Origin: Diprion similis
Taxonomy: Eukaryota > Arthropoda > Insecta > Hymenoptera > Diprionidae
Assembly: GCF_021155765.1 (NCBI RefSeq)
Contig: NC_060108.1
Coordinates: 16,455,025 to 16,519,024 of the forward strand
Reading direction: 5' to 3'
Length of the DNA stretch: 64,000 nucleotides
Position numbers and translations under genes: made by a program. A model generated the notes under the pieces. That model worked only from the letters and a program-made list of their open reading frames with translations, made no database searches and had not been told where the DNA came from. Position 1 is the stretch's first letter. Every line of letters begins with the position of its first letter. Positions 26,501 through 36,082 of the stretch are shown piece by piece.

Positions 26501-29130
26501 TCTCGCAAAATTACGTCGGAATAGTACCTCAAAGAATTGATTGCAGCTCTTTCCAAAGTCGTCGAAATTTTCGCCAAAAATCCAAAGGGGTTAGCCTTAC
26601 TTTTTTTGTGATTTTTGGAGCCAAAAATTTCTGGTCTCCGAATTGATTTGTATGACCGTTTCTTGGCTAATTGGAACCCCAGGAACTCAAAAAACACATC
26701 AAAAAGAGCGTAGGACCAACAGCAGACAAATGACGAAGCAAATCTGCAGTTTTTTGGCTGTAACTTTTGAACCGTTGCTCGCAGCGTATTGGGACTGCGC
26801 TCAATCGATTTCTCTCGCAAAATTACGTCGGAATAGTACCTCAAAGAATTGATTGCAGCTCTTTCCAAAGTCGTCGAAATTTTCGCCAAAAATCCAAAGG
26901 GGTTAGCCTTACTTTTTTTGTGATTTTTGGAGCCAAAAATTTCTGGTCTCCGAATTGATTTGTATGACCGTTTCTTGGCTAATTGGAACCCCAGGAACTC
27001 AAAAAACACATCAAAAAGAGCGTAGGACCAACAGCAGACAAATGACGAAGCAAATCTGCAGTTTTTTGGCTGTAACTTTTGAACCGTTGCTCGCAGCGTA
27101 TTGGGACTGCGCTCAATCGATTTCTCTCGCAAAATTACGTCGGAATAGTACCTCAAAGAATTGATTGCAGCTCTTTCCAAAGTCGTCGAAATTTTCGCCA
27201 AAAATCCAGAGGGGTTAGCCTTACTTTTTTTGTGATTTTTGGAGCTAAAAATTTCTGGTCTCCGAATTGATTTGTATGACCATTTCTTGGCTAATTGGAA
27301 CCCCAGGAACTCAAAAAACCCATCAAAAAGAGCGTAGGACCAACAGCAGACAAATGACGAAGCAAATCTGCAGTTTTTTGGCTGTAACTTTCGAACCGTT
27401 GCTCGCAGCGTATTGGGACTGCGCTCAATCGATTTCTCTCGCAAAATTACGTCGGAATAGTACCTCAAAGAATTGATTGCAGCTCTTTCCAAAGTCGTCG
27501 AAAATTTCGCCAAAAATCCAAAGGGGTTAGCCTTACTTTTTTTCGTGATTTTTGGAGCCAAAAATTTCTGGTCTCCGAATTGATTTGTATGACCGTTTCT
27601 TGGCTAATTGGAACCCCAAGAACTCAAAAAACACATCAAAAAGAGCGTAGGACCAACAGCAGACATATGACGAAGCAAATCTGCAGTTTTTTGGCTGTAA
27701 CTTTTGAACCGTTGCTCGCAGCGTATTGGGACTGCGCTCAATCGATTTCTCTCGCAAAATTACGTCGGAATAGTACCTCAAAGAATTGATTGCAGCTCTT
27801 TCCAAAGTCGTCGAAATTTCCGCCAAAAATCCAAAGGGGTTAGCCTTACTTTTTTTGTGATTCTTGTAGCCAAAAATTTCTGGTCTCCGAATTGATTTGT
27901 ATGACCGTTTCTTGGCTAATTGGAACCCCAGGAACTCAAAAAACACATCAAAAAGAGCGTAGGACCAACAGCAGACAAATGACGAAGCAAATCTGCAGTT
28001 TTTTGGCTGTAACTTTTGAACCGTTGCTCGCAGCGTATTGGGACTGCGCTCAATCGATTTCTCTCGCAAAATTACGTCGGAATAGTACCTCAAAGAATTG
28101 ATTGCAGCTCTTTCCAAAGTCGTCGAAATTTCCGCCAAAAATCCAAAGGGGTTAGCCTTACTTTTTTTGTGATTTTTGTAGCCAAAAATTTCTGGTCTCC
28201 GAATTGATCTGTATGACCGTTTCTTGGCTAATTGGAACCCCAGGAACTCAAAAAACACACCAAAAAGAGCGTAGGACCAACAGCAGACAAATGACGAAGC
28301 AAATCTGCAGTTTTTTGGCTGTAACTTTTGAACCGTTGCTCGCAGCGTATTGGGACCGCGCTCAATCGATTTCTCTCGCAAAATTACGTCGGAATAGTAC
28401 CTCAAAGAATTGATTGCAGCTCTTTCCAAAGTCGTCGAAATTTTCGCCACAAATCCAAAGGGGTTAGCCTTACTTTTTTTGTGATTTTTGGAGCCAAAAA
28501 TTTCCGGTCTCCGAATTGATTTGTATGACCGTTTCTTGGCTAATTGGAACCCCAGGAACTCAAAAAACACATCAAAAAGAGCGTAGGACCAACAGCAGAC
28601 AAATGACGAAGCAAATCTGCAGTTTTTTGGCTGTAACTTTTGAACCGTTGCTCGCAGCGTATTGGGACTGCGCTCAATCGATTTCTCTCGCAAAATTACG
28701 TCGGAATAGTACCTCAAAGAATTGATTGCAGCTCTTTCCAAAGTCGTCGAAATTTTCGCCAAAAATCCAAAGGGGTTAGCCTTATTTTTTTTGTGATTTC
28801 TGGAGCCAAAAATTTCTGGTCTTTGAATTGATTTGTATGACCGTTTTTTGGCTAATTGGAACCCCAGGAACTTAAAAAACACATCAAAAAGAGCGTAGGA
28901 CCAACAGCAGACAAATGACGAAGCAAATCTGCAGTTTTTTGGCTGTAACTTTCGAACCGTTGCTCGCACCGTATTGGGACTGCGCTCAATCGATTTCTCT
29001 CGCAAAATTACGTCGGAATAGTACCTCTTAGAATTAATTGCAGCTCTTTTCAAAGTCGTCGAAATTTTCGATAAAAATCCAAAAGGATTAGCCCTATTTT
29101 CTTCCTGATTTTCCGCGCGGAAAATACTCT

Positions 29131-30009
29131 GACTTGGAATATTCACGTATCGCCCTTTTTAGACTTTCCGGACTTCTATGATCACAGAATTAGATATCAT
29201 GATCAACAACCGAACAACAGTCACGGAAACACAAAGGAAAACGATGTGATTTGATTTTTTGTTCATCTCAATATAGCTGACGTGTTATAAAGGCACCACA
29301 ATATCACACATCACATATGTTATTCGTCAGAGTTTTGCCGTACCTCTCTGCATGCCGAAATTCAAGCTCAATGACAAACCTGTGCACTTAATTATGTGAT
29401 GTTACATTTTGTCATATTCTGGTTGAGACAGTGTACACTGCACACCTACGCCCTCATTATATAACACGTAGGTTTTACATGTTATTATCAATCACAGATA
29501 CGTTGTCTATTTGTCGTTCACTCGAATTTCATTCTCCAACTAGTTAAATTACTGCACACTGACGCCTGAACAGACGTACCATAATTCAGGCTTATTGAAT
29601 GAATATCAGAAACATGTAGTAGCTATCAATTTGCGATTGTATTCAAGTGTATCAATTTCCAAAGGCGACAAATTCAACGTTTCAAATCATTCTGAAAATC
29701 CCTACATTTGATACATCTCTCAACGCACTGAAAATTAGATCAGTACACACGACAACTACAGAAGTGTTCAACATTATTAGTTATACAGAAACTACGAGTA
29801 TATACGCAGTATTTGTAACATTTACCACTATTGATCAGCCAACTTCGAATCATACATTTTGTCCCTAATTACATATTCTTCTTGCCATTTGTACCATATT
29901 GAAAAGTTCACGGAAAAAATGAGAGCTTGCGAATTGATGCGTACATCTATAGTAAACAATCGCTAACGATGCAAAGAGTAGATTGACGTGCGTATTGTCA
30001 AGAAAGGTC
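29131..30009. other. Array-flanking non-coding DNA
   Basis: Satellite similarity ends by about 29,130 and normal AT-rich sequence takes over. I see no supported gene. An open frame at 29,647-29,868 (73 codons) has no recognisable features or splice context and is treated as chance. Confidence 0.6.
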
Positions 30010-30098
30010 GCCAATGGCACGCGGTGTTTCCAAGTGGTCACCCATCCAAGTACTGACCGCGCCCAATGTTGCTTTACTTCGGTGATCGGATGAGAACC

Positions 30099-31023
30099 TT
30101 CTTTTTTTTTATATAAATTTGTTTATTTGATACCAATAAATGTACAATATCTACAATGCTGCACTTACAATTATCTTATTTTATGTAACTCCTGCTTAAA
30201 TTTAAGCTTAATCTAACATTTTGTTTTGAATCAAGATATGTTATCTTATTGTCTACTGTTTTGTTTAGAACTTGGGTGCAGTATTGTAGCGAACGCAATA
30301 GTAATTGACTTAGATACAGGAAAAGTACGCGCAAAAACCTGTGATCGAAAATTTTCCCAGACATAATATGAGCCTGTTTGCTGTTTACGAAATAGCATTT
30401 GTTTCAGTTATTTATATTTTTGTGTTGTTAAATATTTCTAGTTTTTGATAAGGTAGTTTATGTTTAAACGTGTGAGGTATATTGTGTCTTCTTATATTTG
30501 TAATGTTTTTTGTAAGATTATTGTTATTTAATTGTTGTTCATAGAAGTTATTTGCTAGTTTGTATATACAGTCTTTTATGAATATCATGTCGGCAGTCTC
30601 GTGCATTGTTTTAATTTTAGCGTATCTGTTCTCTGAGAGAATGAGTCTTAGGCACTTATTTTGGTATCTTTGGAGAAGTAGTAAGTTGGTTGGGGATGCA
30701 CCGCACCACACCGGGGCTGAATATGTCAGGATTGGTCTCAAGATCATTGTGTAAATTAATTTTTTGTTTTTTATAGATAGTGGTGAGCCCTTCACCATCA
30801 AAGGGTACACTTTCTTCTGTACTATGAATGCTTTTCTGATTGTTTGCTTGATGTGAGCATGGTATGTCAGTTTGGGATCTAGATGAACGCCTAAGTATTT
30901 GACTGTACTGGTTGGTTCTATACTGTGATTGTATACTTTCATTGGTTGGAATATTCTTGTATTATTTCTTTTCTTTGCAAAAGTTATGACTTCGGTCTTG
31001 GACGCATTTAGTGAAATTTTCCA
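30099..31023 (-). mobile_element. 5'-truncated Jockey-type non-LTR retrotransposon
   Basis: The element lies on the minus strand inside the 5S sequence, flanked by 12-bp direct repeats at 30,087-30,098 and 31,024-31,035 (one mismatch). It starts abruptly within the reverse-transcriptase ORF, runs 925 bp, has an ATAAA-rich 3' untranslated region and ends in an A-rich tail (T-run at about 30,099-30,112 on the plus strand). A 5' truncation, a poly(A) tail and variable-length target duplications are the hallmarks of target-primed reverse transcription. Confidence 0.9.
30412..31023 (-). CDS. Reverse transcriptase C-terminal fragment of the LINE (ORF2 remnant)
   Basis: This stop-free frame of 203 codons plus stop begins at the truncation point with Trp-Lys-Ile-Ser-Leu-Asn. 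It includes Asn-Ala-Ser-Lys-Thr-Glu followed by VKYLGVHLDPKLTYHAHI and then RPILTYSAPVWCGAS. These are the familiar motifs of the thumb and C-terminal part of Jockey/R1-group reverse transcriptases. The catalytic FADD motif and the endonuclease domain lie upstream and are absent, so the copy cannot move. The undamaged frame suggests the insertion is fairly young. There is no own start codon at the truncation; the first ATG is at about 30,942. Confidence 0.85.
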   Translation of the reverse strand, partial: WKISLNASKTEVITFAKKRNNTRIFQPMKVYNHSIEPTSTVKYLGVHLDPKLTYHAHIKQTIRKAFIVQKKVYPLMVKGSPLSIKNKKLIYTMILRPILTYSAPVWCGASPTNLLLLQRYQNKCLRLILSENRYAKIKTMHETADMIFIKDCIYKLANNFYEQQLNNNNLTKNITNIRRHNIPHTFKHKLPYQKLEIFNNTKI

Positions 31024-31362
31024 CGGACGAGAACCGGTGCTTTCAACATGGTATGGCCGTTGCCGTATGTAATATATATCTGTTAGTTCATAAATTAAAA
31101 TTATATATTTTATTATTACTAACGCTTGTTATTTGATAAAGACTATATAGTAATCACCGAACTTTTTTCACATTCAGTCTGGAGATTTCGATAATTTTTA
31201 CATGGTAATAAATTAATACGTCAACATATCAATAATGTGCACATTTCATTACTGGATTGAAAGTTACAATTTTTATTTCAAATTGTAAAAGACCATCGTG
31301 AGCATATTATTGATATGACTTGCCCGTATAAAATGAAATAGAACTGCATGTATTTGATTGAA

Positions 31363-31368
31363 TTTATT
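31363..31368 (-). terminator. AATAAA polyadenylation signal for the TEX47-like gene
   Basis: AATAAA is read on the minus strand 68 bp past the stop codon of the TEX47-like gene. No competing signal lies closer. Confidence 0.6.
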
Positions 31369-31435
31369 CGGTCAATGACGCGCAGAGACTTGCAATTAAC
31401 ATGATACATTGTTTTCCTATTCGTCACCTCAGACA

Positions 31436-32317
31436 TTATGAAGTACTGCTCCGTTTCAACTCGTCTTTCATTCCGTCGATTTTCTGGAAATCAACTCGTG
31501 GTAAAGTTACTTTCGGAATTGGCCAAGCTGTGTTAGGATCGACAGACACCGGATTCAAAAAATGGTCAGTCAATTCTTGCACACTTTGACCCCAACGACT
31601 GTTCAAGATAAATCCCATCGTCGCGCTGCATGCAAGTAGTCGATGACCGTCTTCGTTAAGGGATTCCAATCTCTCCACCATCAGTTTCTGGTAATAGACA
31701 ATCACAATATTAACGTACAACCGACTGCAAATTCTCTACGATCAATGTAGGACTATAAAACGCTGTTGATTTAATCATATTATGTTTCCATTCAGTTTTC
31801 AAAATCATAAATTCATTGGAATTACGTGATTCTTGTCGCTCAGCAGTCTGAGCTCGCGATAAAACTGATACAAATTAAGTAGCGTTCTTCTGTACGTTGT
31901 AGAAGCCAGTTCAAAACTGTCTTCGAGATTGTCATTTGAAGGCTGCTTCTCTTGCGTAGAATTATACTCCGAGGCCTTTCTTCCATACCATTTATTGAAA
32001 AATCTCCCACCTGCTTCAACTTGAGCGGGAAAGCATTTCGTGCGTCCCGTTAACCGCGAACATTTGACGAACAAGTGTCTACACAGTTGGAAAATCTCTT
32101 CTTCCGGTGCTTCGATCAAATGCACGAGATATTGGGGATATACTAACAGCAATCCGGTCACTGCGTCGGAGGAATATTCCTTCGCGGCGAGACTGAACGC
32201 TTTTAACACATGGTCACTAGATTCGTTCGTTTTAGCGCAATAAATCAGCCTGCAGATATCCGAAGCTCTGTTGCTCTCGACGAAATGCAACATCGACTTT
32301 CTCTGAGGTTCCTCCAT
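31436..32317 (-). CDS. TEX47-like protein (BLUF-like domain), two exons
   Basis: Exon 1 is 32,317-31,826 and exon 2 is 31,687-31,436. The 138-bp intron has GT-AG ends and sits in phase 0, joining Ser-Asp-Lys-Asn-His to Lys-Leu-Met-Val-Glu. The product is 247 aa, close to the length of vertebrate TEX47 (about 250 aa). The N-terminal part has the family pattern LIYCAKTN, then VTGLLLVYPQYLVHLIEA, then EIFQLCRHLF. This is a ferredoxin-like fold related to flavin-binding BLUF photoreceptor domains, but nothing here shows flavin binding. Function is unknown; the vertebrate gene is testis-enriched. The start chosen is the first ATG (MEEPQRKS), because the frame upstream lacks another ATG. The gene lies head to head with RabGGTA across about 320 bp. 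Identification rests on motif recognition only. Confidence 0.75.
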
Positions 32318-32637
32318 TGTGTTACGCAGCTGTTTGGTCGATAGAATTGATACGGTGGATGTCAGCACACCTTTCAAACACTTGTTGCTGTATGTTTGTT
32401 TGATATATCAGGCTGCACCTTTCGTTGTGGTGTCCTATTATTCCTCAATCCTCAATTGGCAGTTTTTATGTTTAAATCTCCCGCGCATAAAGTAGGATAC
32501 GGTCCTACAAAATGGCTGCCGTACGTTCACAGCCACTCACACGGCGCATGCGCTTCATCACTCTGTCGATGCAGTCCATCGATGGCTCTGATAAAACTGT
32601 CAAAATCGTGACATAACCTTTTTCGAGGGTTGAATGT
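32318..32637. promoter_or_regulatory. Shared bidirectional promoter region of TEX47-like and RabGGTA
   Basis: The 320 bp between the two divergent start codons must hold both transcription starts. No TATA box is evident. An AAAATGGCTGCC motif at 32,509-32,520 resembles YY1/Pho-type sites often found in housekeeping promoters, and a GC-rich CCCGCGC patch lies at 32,480-32,486. Both motif readings are weak. Confidence 0.45.
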
Positions 32638-35233
32638 ATGGTGAGCAATAATGGTGAGAATCATAACATAGCAATAACAAATATTGTAGAAAGTATTACC
32701 TGCTACTAGTTTGGCGGACTTAATCTCGTGGACATACGAATTTTCTGGAGAAAAATAGTTCAAGACCAGCACCGTCTAACCTGAAACTTGGAGCAAAGGG
32801 ATGAAATTGTAGTTTCTCGATTGTTATGTGCTGGACACCGTTTATTGTCTTGAAAGATCAAAAAAGTTTTTATCAGTCCAAGCAACATAACATAGAACTA
32901 ATTCATTTGGTTTTTTCAATTGCAGCATGGTCGAGTGAAAGTGCGCACTACTGCGGAGCAGGAGGAATTGAAGAAAAAAGAAAGGGCTAAGAAGGTTGTT
33001 CAATATCGAGCTGGGATTGATTTGATATTTAGAAAGGTCTAATCATAATTCTTACTGCTTTCATTTAAGTGAACACGCCTCTTCCTAAAGCTTTGGGTTT
33101 GGTTTTAAGCATCCTGAGAGTATTTAATCTACAACTATGAAGATTTGAGAATTCAAATTCACATCAGTCTTCTCAAATTCTAATATTTTTCCCTGGTTGT
33201 CTCTGCTGGCATTTCAGTAGTGAAATGCGTTTTACAACTCGCGTCGTATAAATATTACCCCCATTACTCATTCAAAATTTACTTATATTAGAGAAAAGAA
33301 GGGATATGGGATGACGAAATATTCCTTGTGAGTGAGCAAATGGTTCTGAAAAATCCTGACATCTATACTCTGTGGAATGTACGCAGAGAAGCTTTTGGTG
33401 GAATAAAATGGTAAATTGTAATTCCAATTTAAATGAGCAGCACTGTCTTCATACAAATAGTTATAAATACATGAATAATAATAAAAACATATTGTATCGT
33501 AATTAATTTTTCAGGAGTCAAGAAGATTACGTAGAACAATTGAAGAAGGAATTAATATTAACCGAGCATTGCTTACGGGCCAATCCGAAATCTTATAGCG
33601 TATGGCATCAGAGATGTTGGGTGAACGATCATTTACCCGAACCAGACTGGGCAACGGAATTATCACTGTGTGCAAAGTGCTTGAACTTGGATGAGAGAAA
33701 TTGTGGGTTCACGATCTTACCATCAAAATTAGTAGTAGCGTGATTATTTAAAGAATTTTGTATGTTCAATTATTTATTTGTTTCTGTTCTAGTTCACTGC
33801 TGGGACTACAGGCAGTACGTTGTAAAAAAGGCTGGTATACCAGAGGATGAGGAGTTCAAGTTTTCAACAATGAAAATAGAAACTAATTTCTCCAACTACT
33901 CGTCGTGGCACTATCGTAGTCTGATATTGCCAAAAATGTTTCCGGATGAAAACGGAGAGCTACCTATTAGAGAGGATAAACACATAGAAGGTGAATATTT
34001 CAGTAGATTGACAATCCCCACTATACTCAAATACACTTAATTAACATACCACATATTTTATGTTTCCAGAACTTGATCTTGTAATGAACGCCACCTTCAC
34101 CGATCCAAACGATACTAGTGCCTGGTTTTATCAGAGGTGGCTTCTGAATACCAGGTCAACGTCAAATAAAACTGTATGGGGAATAAGAATGAATGAGACC
34201 AGAGTAGTTGTGGCTTTTAACAAGGAAGTATCATTGAACAAGAGGAACACCCAACTCAAAGTAGACGAAAATTTGATCGACACGAATTTCAGATCTTGTA
34301 GTGATAAGAACTACGCTTCTGTGTGGATTGCAACTCTCCCTGAAAATGGGGTACAGTTGAAGAGGAATAGTGTCATTGAAGTAATGCACGATGGAGCTGA
34401 TCACAAGCTTGACTGGTCCTTGTATGATCAGGCTTGGGCTTATAACAGTGAATTGCCACGCGATCAGGAGCACAACATCAAACACTTGAGTATACAGTTG
34501 GAGAATTACAAACAACTTGCTGAAATAGAACCGGATAATAAATGGGCATTGCTGACAGGTATAATTCTCATGAAGAACATTGACTCTGTTAAATATCATG
34601 CCACCATTTTGAATGACTTGGATACGTTGACTCGGATCGATAAAAAGCGATCTCAATACTACAATGATTTGCGTGAGTTTCACTTCTGCTCAATTATATT
34701 GATTTGAGGTCGATTAATTCTACTCCAAAAGTATAAAGACTTATTTTGTAATTTCAGGAAGCAAATACGCAATAGAATTTACAATACGTCAGATTTTCGC
34801 GGATAAAGGGATCCAATCTGAAATTTCTCAGATCGATCTGCCATGTATGAATCTTACGACGCTTTGGATGGAGCAGTACTTGAGCTTTATGGAGCAAATA
34901 AATCTAGCTGGTAATCAATTGGGTAATTCGCTACAGAAGCTTTGCGCCTTGCAGTCGTGTGTGAAGCTGTCTTTATCGAGTAACGGTATAAAGTCACTGC
35001 GGCGTTTCCCAGAGTTGAAATCCCTCAGGTTTTTGTCATTGAGAGACAATAAGTTGTCTAGTCTCGATGAGATACTGGATTTAGTTAAACGAAATAACTT
35101 AACTGAGCTCGATATACGTGACAATCCTGTTTCTAATTCAACTGACGTTGCCACACAGTTGACTATGATTTCACCTCAACTCAAAGTGTTTTTAACTAGT
35201 CAACCAGGCTCAAACATTGATTCTTCATCATGA
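32638..35233 (+). CDS. RabGGTA: Rab geranylgeranyltransferase alpha subunit, seven exons
   Basis: Exons: 32,638-32,640 (ATG only), 32,926-33,036, 33,292-33,410, 33,515-33,702, 33,793-33,990, 34,070-34,672 and 34,758-35,233. All introns are GT-AG, the phases agree, and the total is 1,698 nt = 565 aa; the human protein is 567 aa. The N terminus MHGRVKVRT matches the conserved family start. Prenyltransferase alpha repeats fill roughly residues 40-240, with [32 protein letters not shown] and AWFYQRWL in order. Residues about 240-350 correspond to the Ig-like insert, and residues about 430-560 carry leucine-rich repeats ([32 protein letters not shown]). With the beta subunit and Rab escort protein, this enzyme attaches geranylgeranyl groups to the C-terminal cysteines of Rab GTPases in the cytosol. 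Confidence 0.95.
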
Positions 35234-35492
35234 GTTTAATTCTTCTGATACATTTTGTAAATACCGAGTCTGATGAAGTATGAAGACTTAAAAGCAAGAA
35301 GTGAAACTTTGCATATGCAATGAAATTTTGTATATGATATTAACCGCGCGTTTGCAAATTTTTCAATCATGCTTGCTGCTACGTATTTGATTCTGTTGTA
35401 CGCACATTTGCCCTGTACAGTGCTGAAAATACTGTATGAATAATGTATGGTATAATTAGGTATGTGGTGAGAGTCACATAACACCAATTTCG

Positions 35493-35498
35493 AATAAA
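35493..35498 (+). terminator. AATAAA polyadenylation signal for RabGGTA
   Basis: This AATAAA lies 260 bp beyond the stop codon in the sense orientation and is the nearest canonical signal downstream of the gene. Confidence 0.55.
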
Positions 35499-36082
35499 TA
35501 TTCACATTCCTAAATAATGTTGATCATTCTCCACACCTCATCTCATGTTATCACTATACTTAGAATAATTCAGGTACATTCTAGACGCCAGAGTTAACGG
35601 ATTCTATGATTTTTGTATAAAATTCGCCATTTTCCAGTGTACCATAAATACATTTTTTGGGAACCACTACGTCGTAGTCCCAAGAAACCAATAGACTCAA
35701 AACGCGAAGAAACAGTATATTACCAAAAGACGTTGTTCCCGAAAAAAATTATAAGAATCTCATTTTTTGTAAAGCGGTTCGTTTCGCAATCTTTGAATTA
35801 AACTTACGTAGTTCCGGAAGTCAAAATATTGGTACATACAGAAGAAAGTTACTGTAGAATGATTATAGTGAGACCAGAAATGATTTCTTCGAACCGCACA
35901 TTTGTATTTTACTCCGCAATATTTACTAATTGAGATTTTGGATCGGAAAGGTACAAAAAACAGAAATACGAGTAGGCATATGTTTATGCTTTAGGAGTTG
36001 TATTCAAACAGCTCAGTATTTTCTTTCAATAGGTGTTTCATATTCAATTCCGTATTCCCCGGTCTTGGCTAATCGTAATTGA
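35499..36082. other. Intergenic spacer between convergent genes
   Basis: RabGGTA (plus) and the first protease (minus) converge here. The right part should contain the protease 3' untranslated region; I found no canonical AATAAA on the minus strand just after its stop. No gene is supported. Confidence 0.5.

Larger units (their letters stand above)
1..29130. repeat. 312-bp satellite DNA array (about 93 monomers)
   Basis: The same 312-bp unit recurs head to tail from the first base to about 29,130. Landmarks such as the Met-Ile-Cys reading-frame start fall at 4, 316, 628, 940 and so on, always 312 apart. Monomers differ by only a few substitutions, for example ccccaggaact versus acaacaggaact, or gagcc versus gagct versus gtagcc. 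Length variants are rare: one-base insertions near 8,391, 15,061, 18,494, 21,926 and 27,543, and one-base deletions near 14,804, 18,236 and 21,668. The left end lies outside the window, so total size is unknown. The last unit (28,828-29,140) is clearly more diverged, as expected at an array edge. Tandem satellites of this size are typical of pericentromeric or subtelomeric heterochromatin; which one applies here cannot be told. Confidence 0.98.
30010..31064 (-). pseudogene. 5S rRNA gene split by a LINE insertion
   Basis: On the minus strand, 31,064-31,024 matches the first 41 nt of animal 5S rRNA, including the ACGGCCATACC start region and the GGTTCTCGTCCG segment. The remaining 3' part is at 30,098-30,010: it begins with GGTTCTCATCCG again, continues through GATCACCGAAGTAAAGCAAC and the GGGCGCGGTCAGTACTTGGA region, and ends CGCGTGCCATTGGC. 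The pieces are separated by a 925-bp retrotransposon. The 12-bp GGTTCTC(G/A)TCCG segment is present on both sides as a target-site duplication. The internal promoter (box A, intermediate element, box C) lies in the 3' piece and looks intact, but a mature 5S rRNA cannot come from this locus. A short T-rich run follows the 3' end. Whether it was functional before the insertion is unknown. Confidence 0.9.

Noticed and set aside
22630-27561. 1,643-codon minus-strand ORF and other giant ORFs in the first 29 kb (for example 11,683-14,823 and 19,198-21,687)
   Set aside because: They simply read through tandem 312-bp monomers, which are open in one frame. They begin at TTG-type starts or at indels, end at variant stops, and resemble no protein family.
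1-29130. CRISPR-like array
   Set aside because: The repeats are directly adjacent 312-bp units with no unique spacers, and the genome is eukaryotic.
30010-31064. A 5S-derived SINE (SINE3 type) with a LINE tail
   Set aside because: The 5S sequence flanks the LINE on both sides with a 12-bp duplication, which is an insertion into 5S and not a 5S head fused to a tail.
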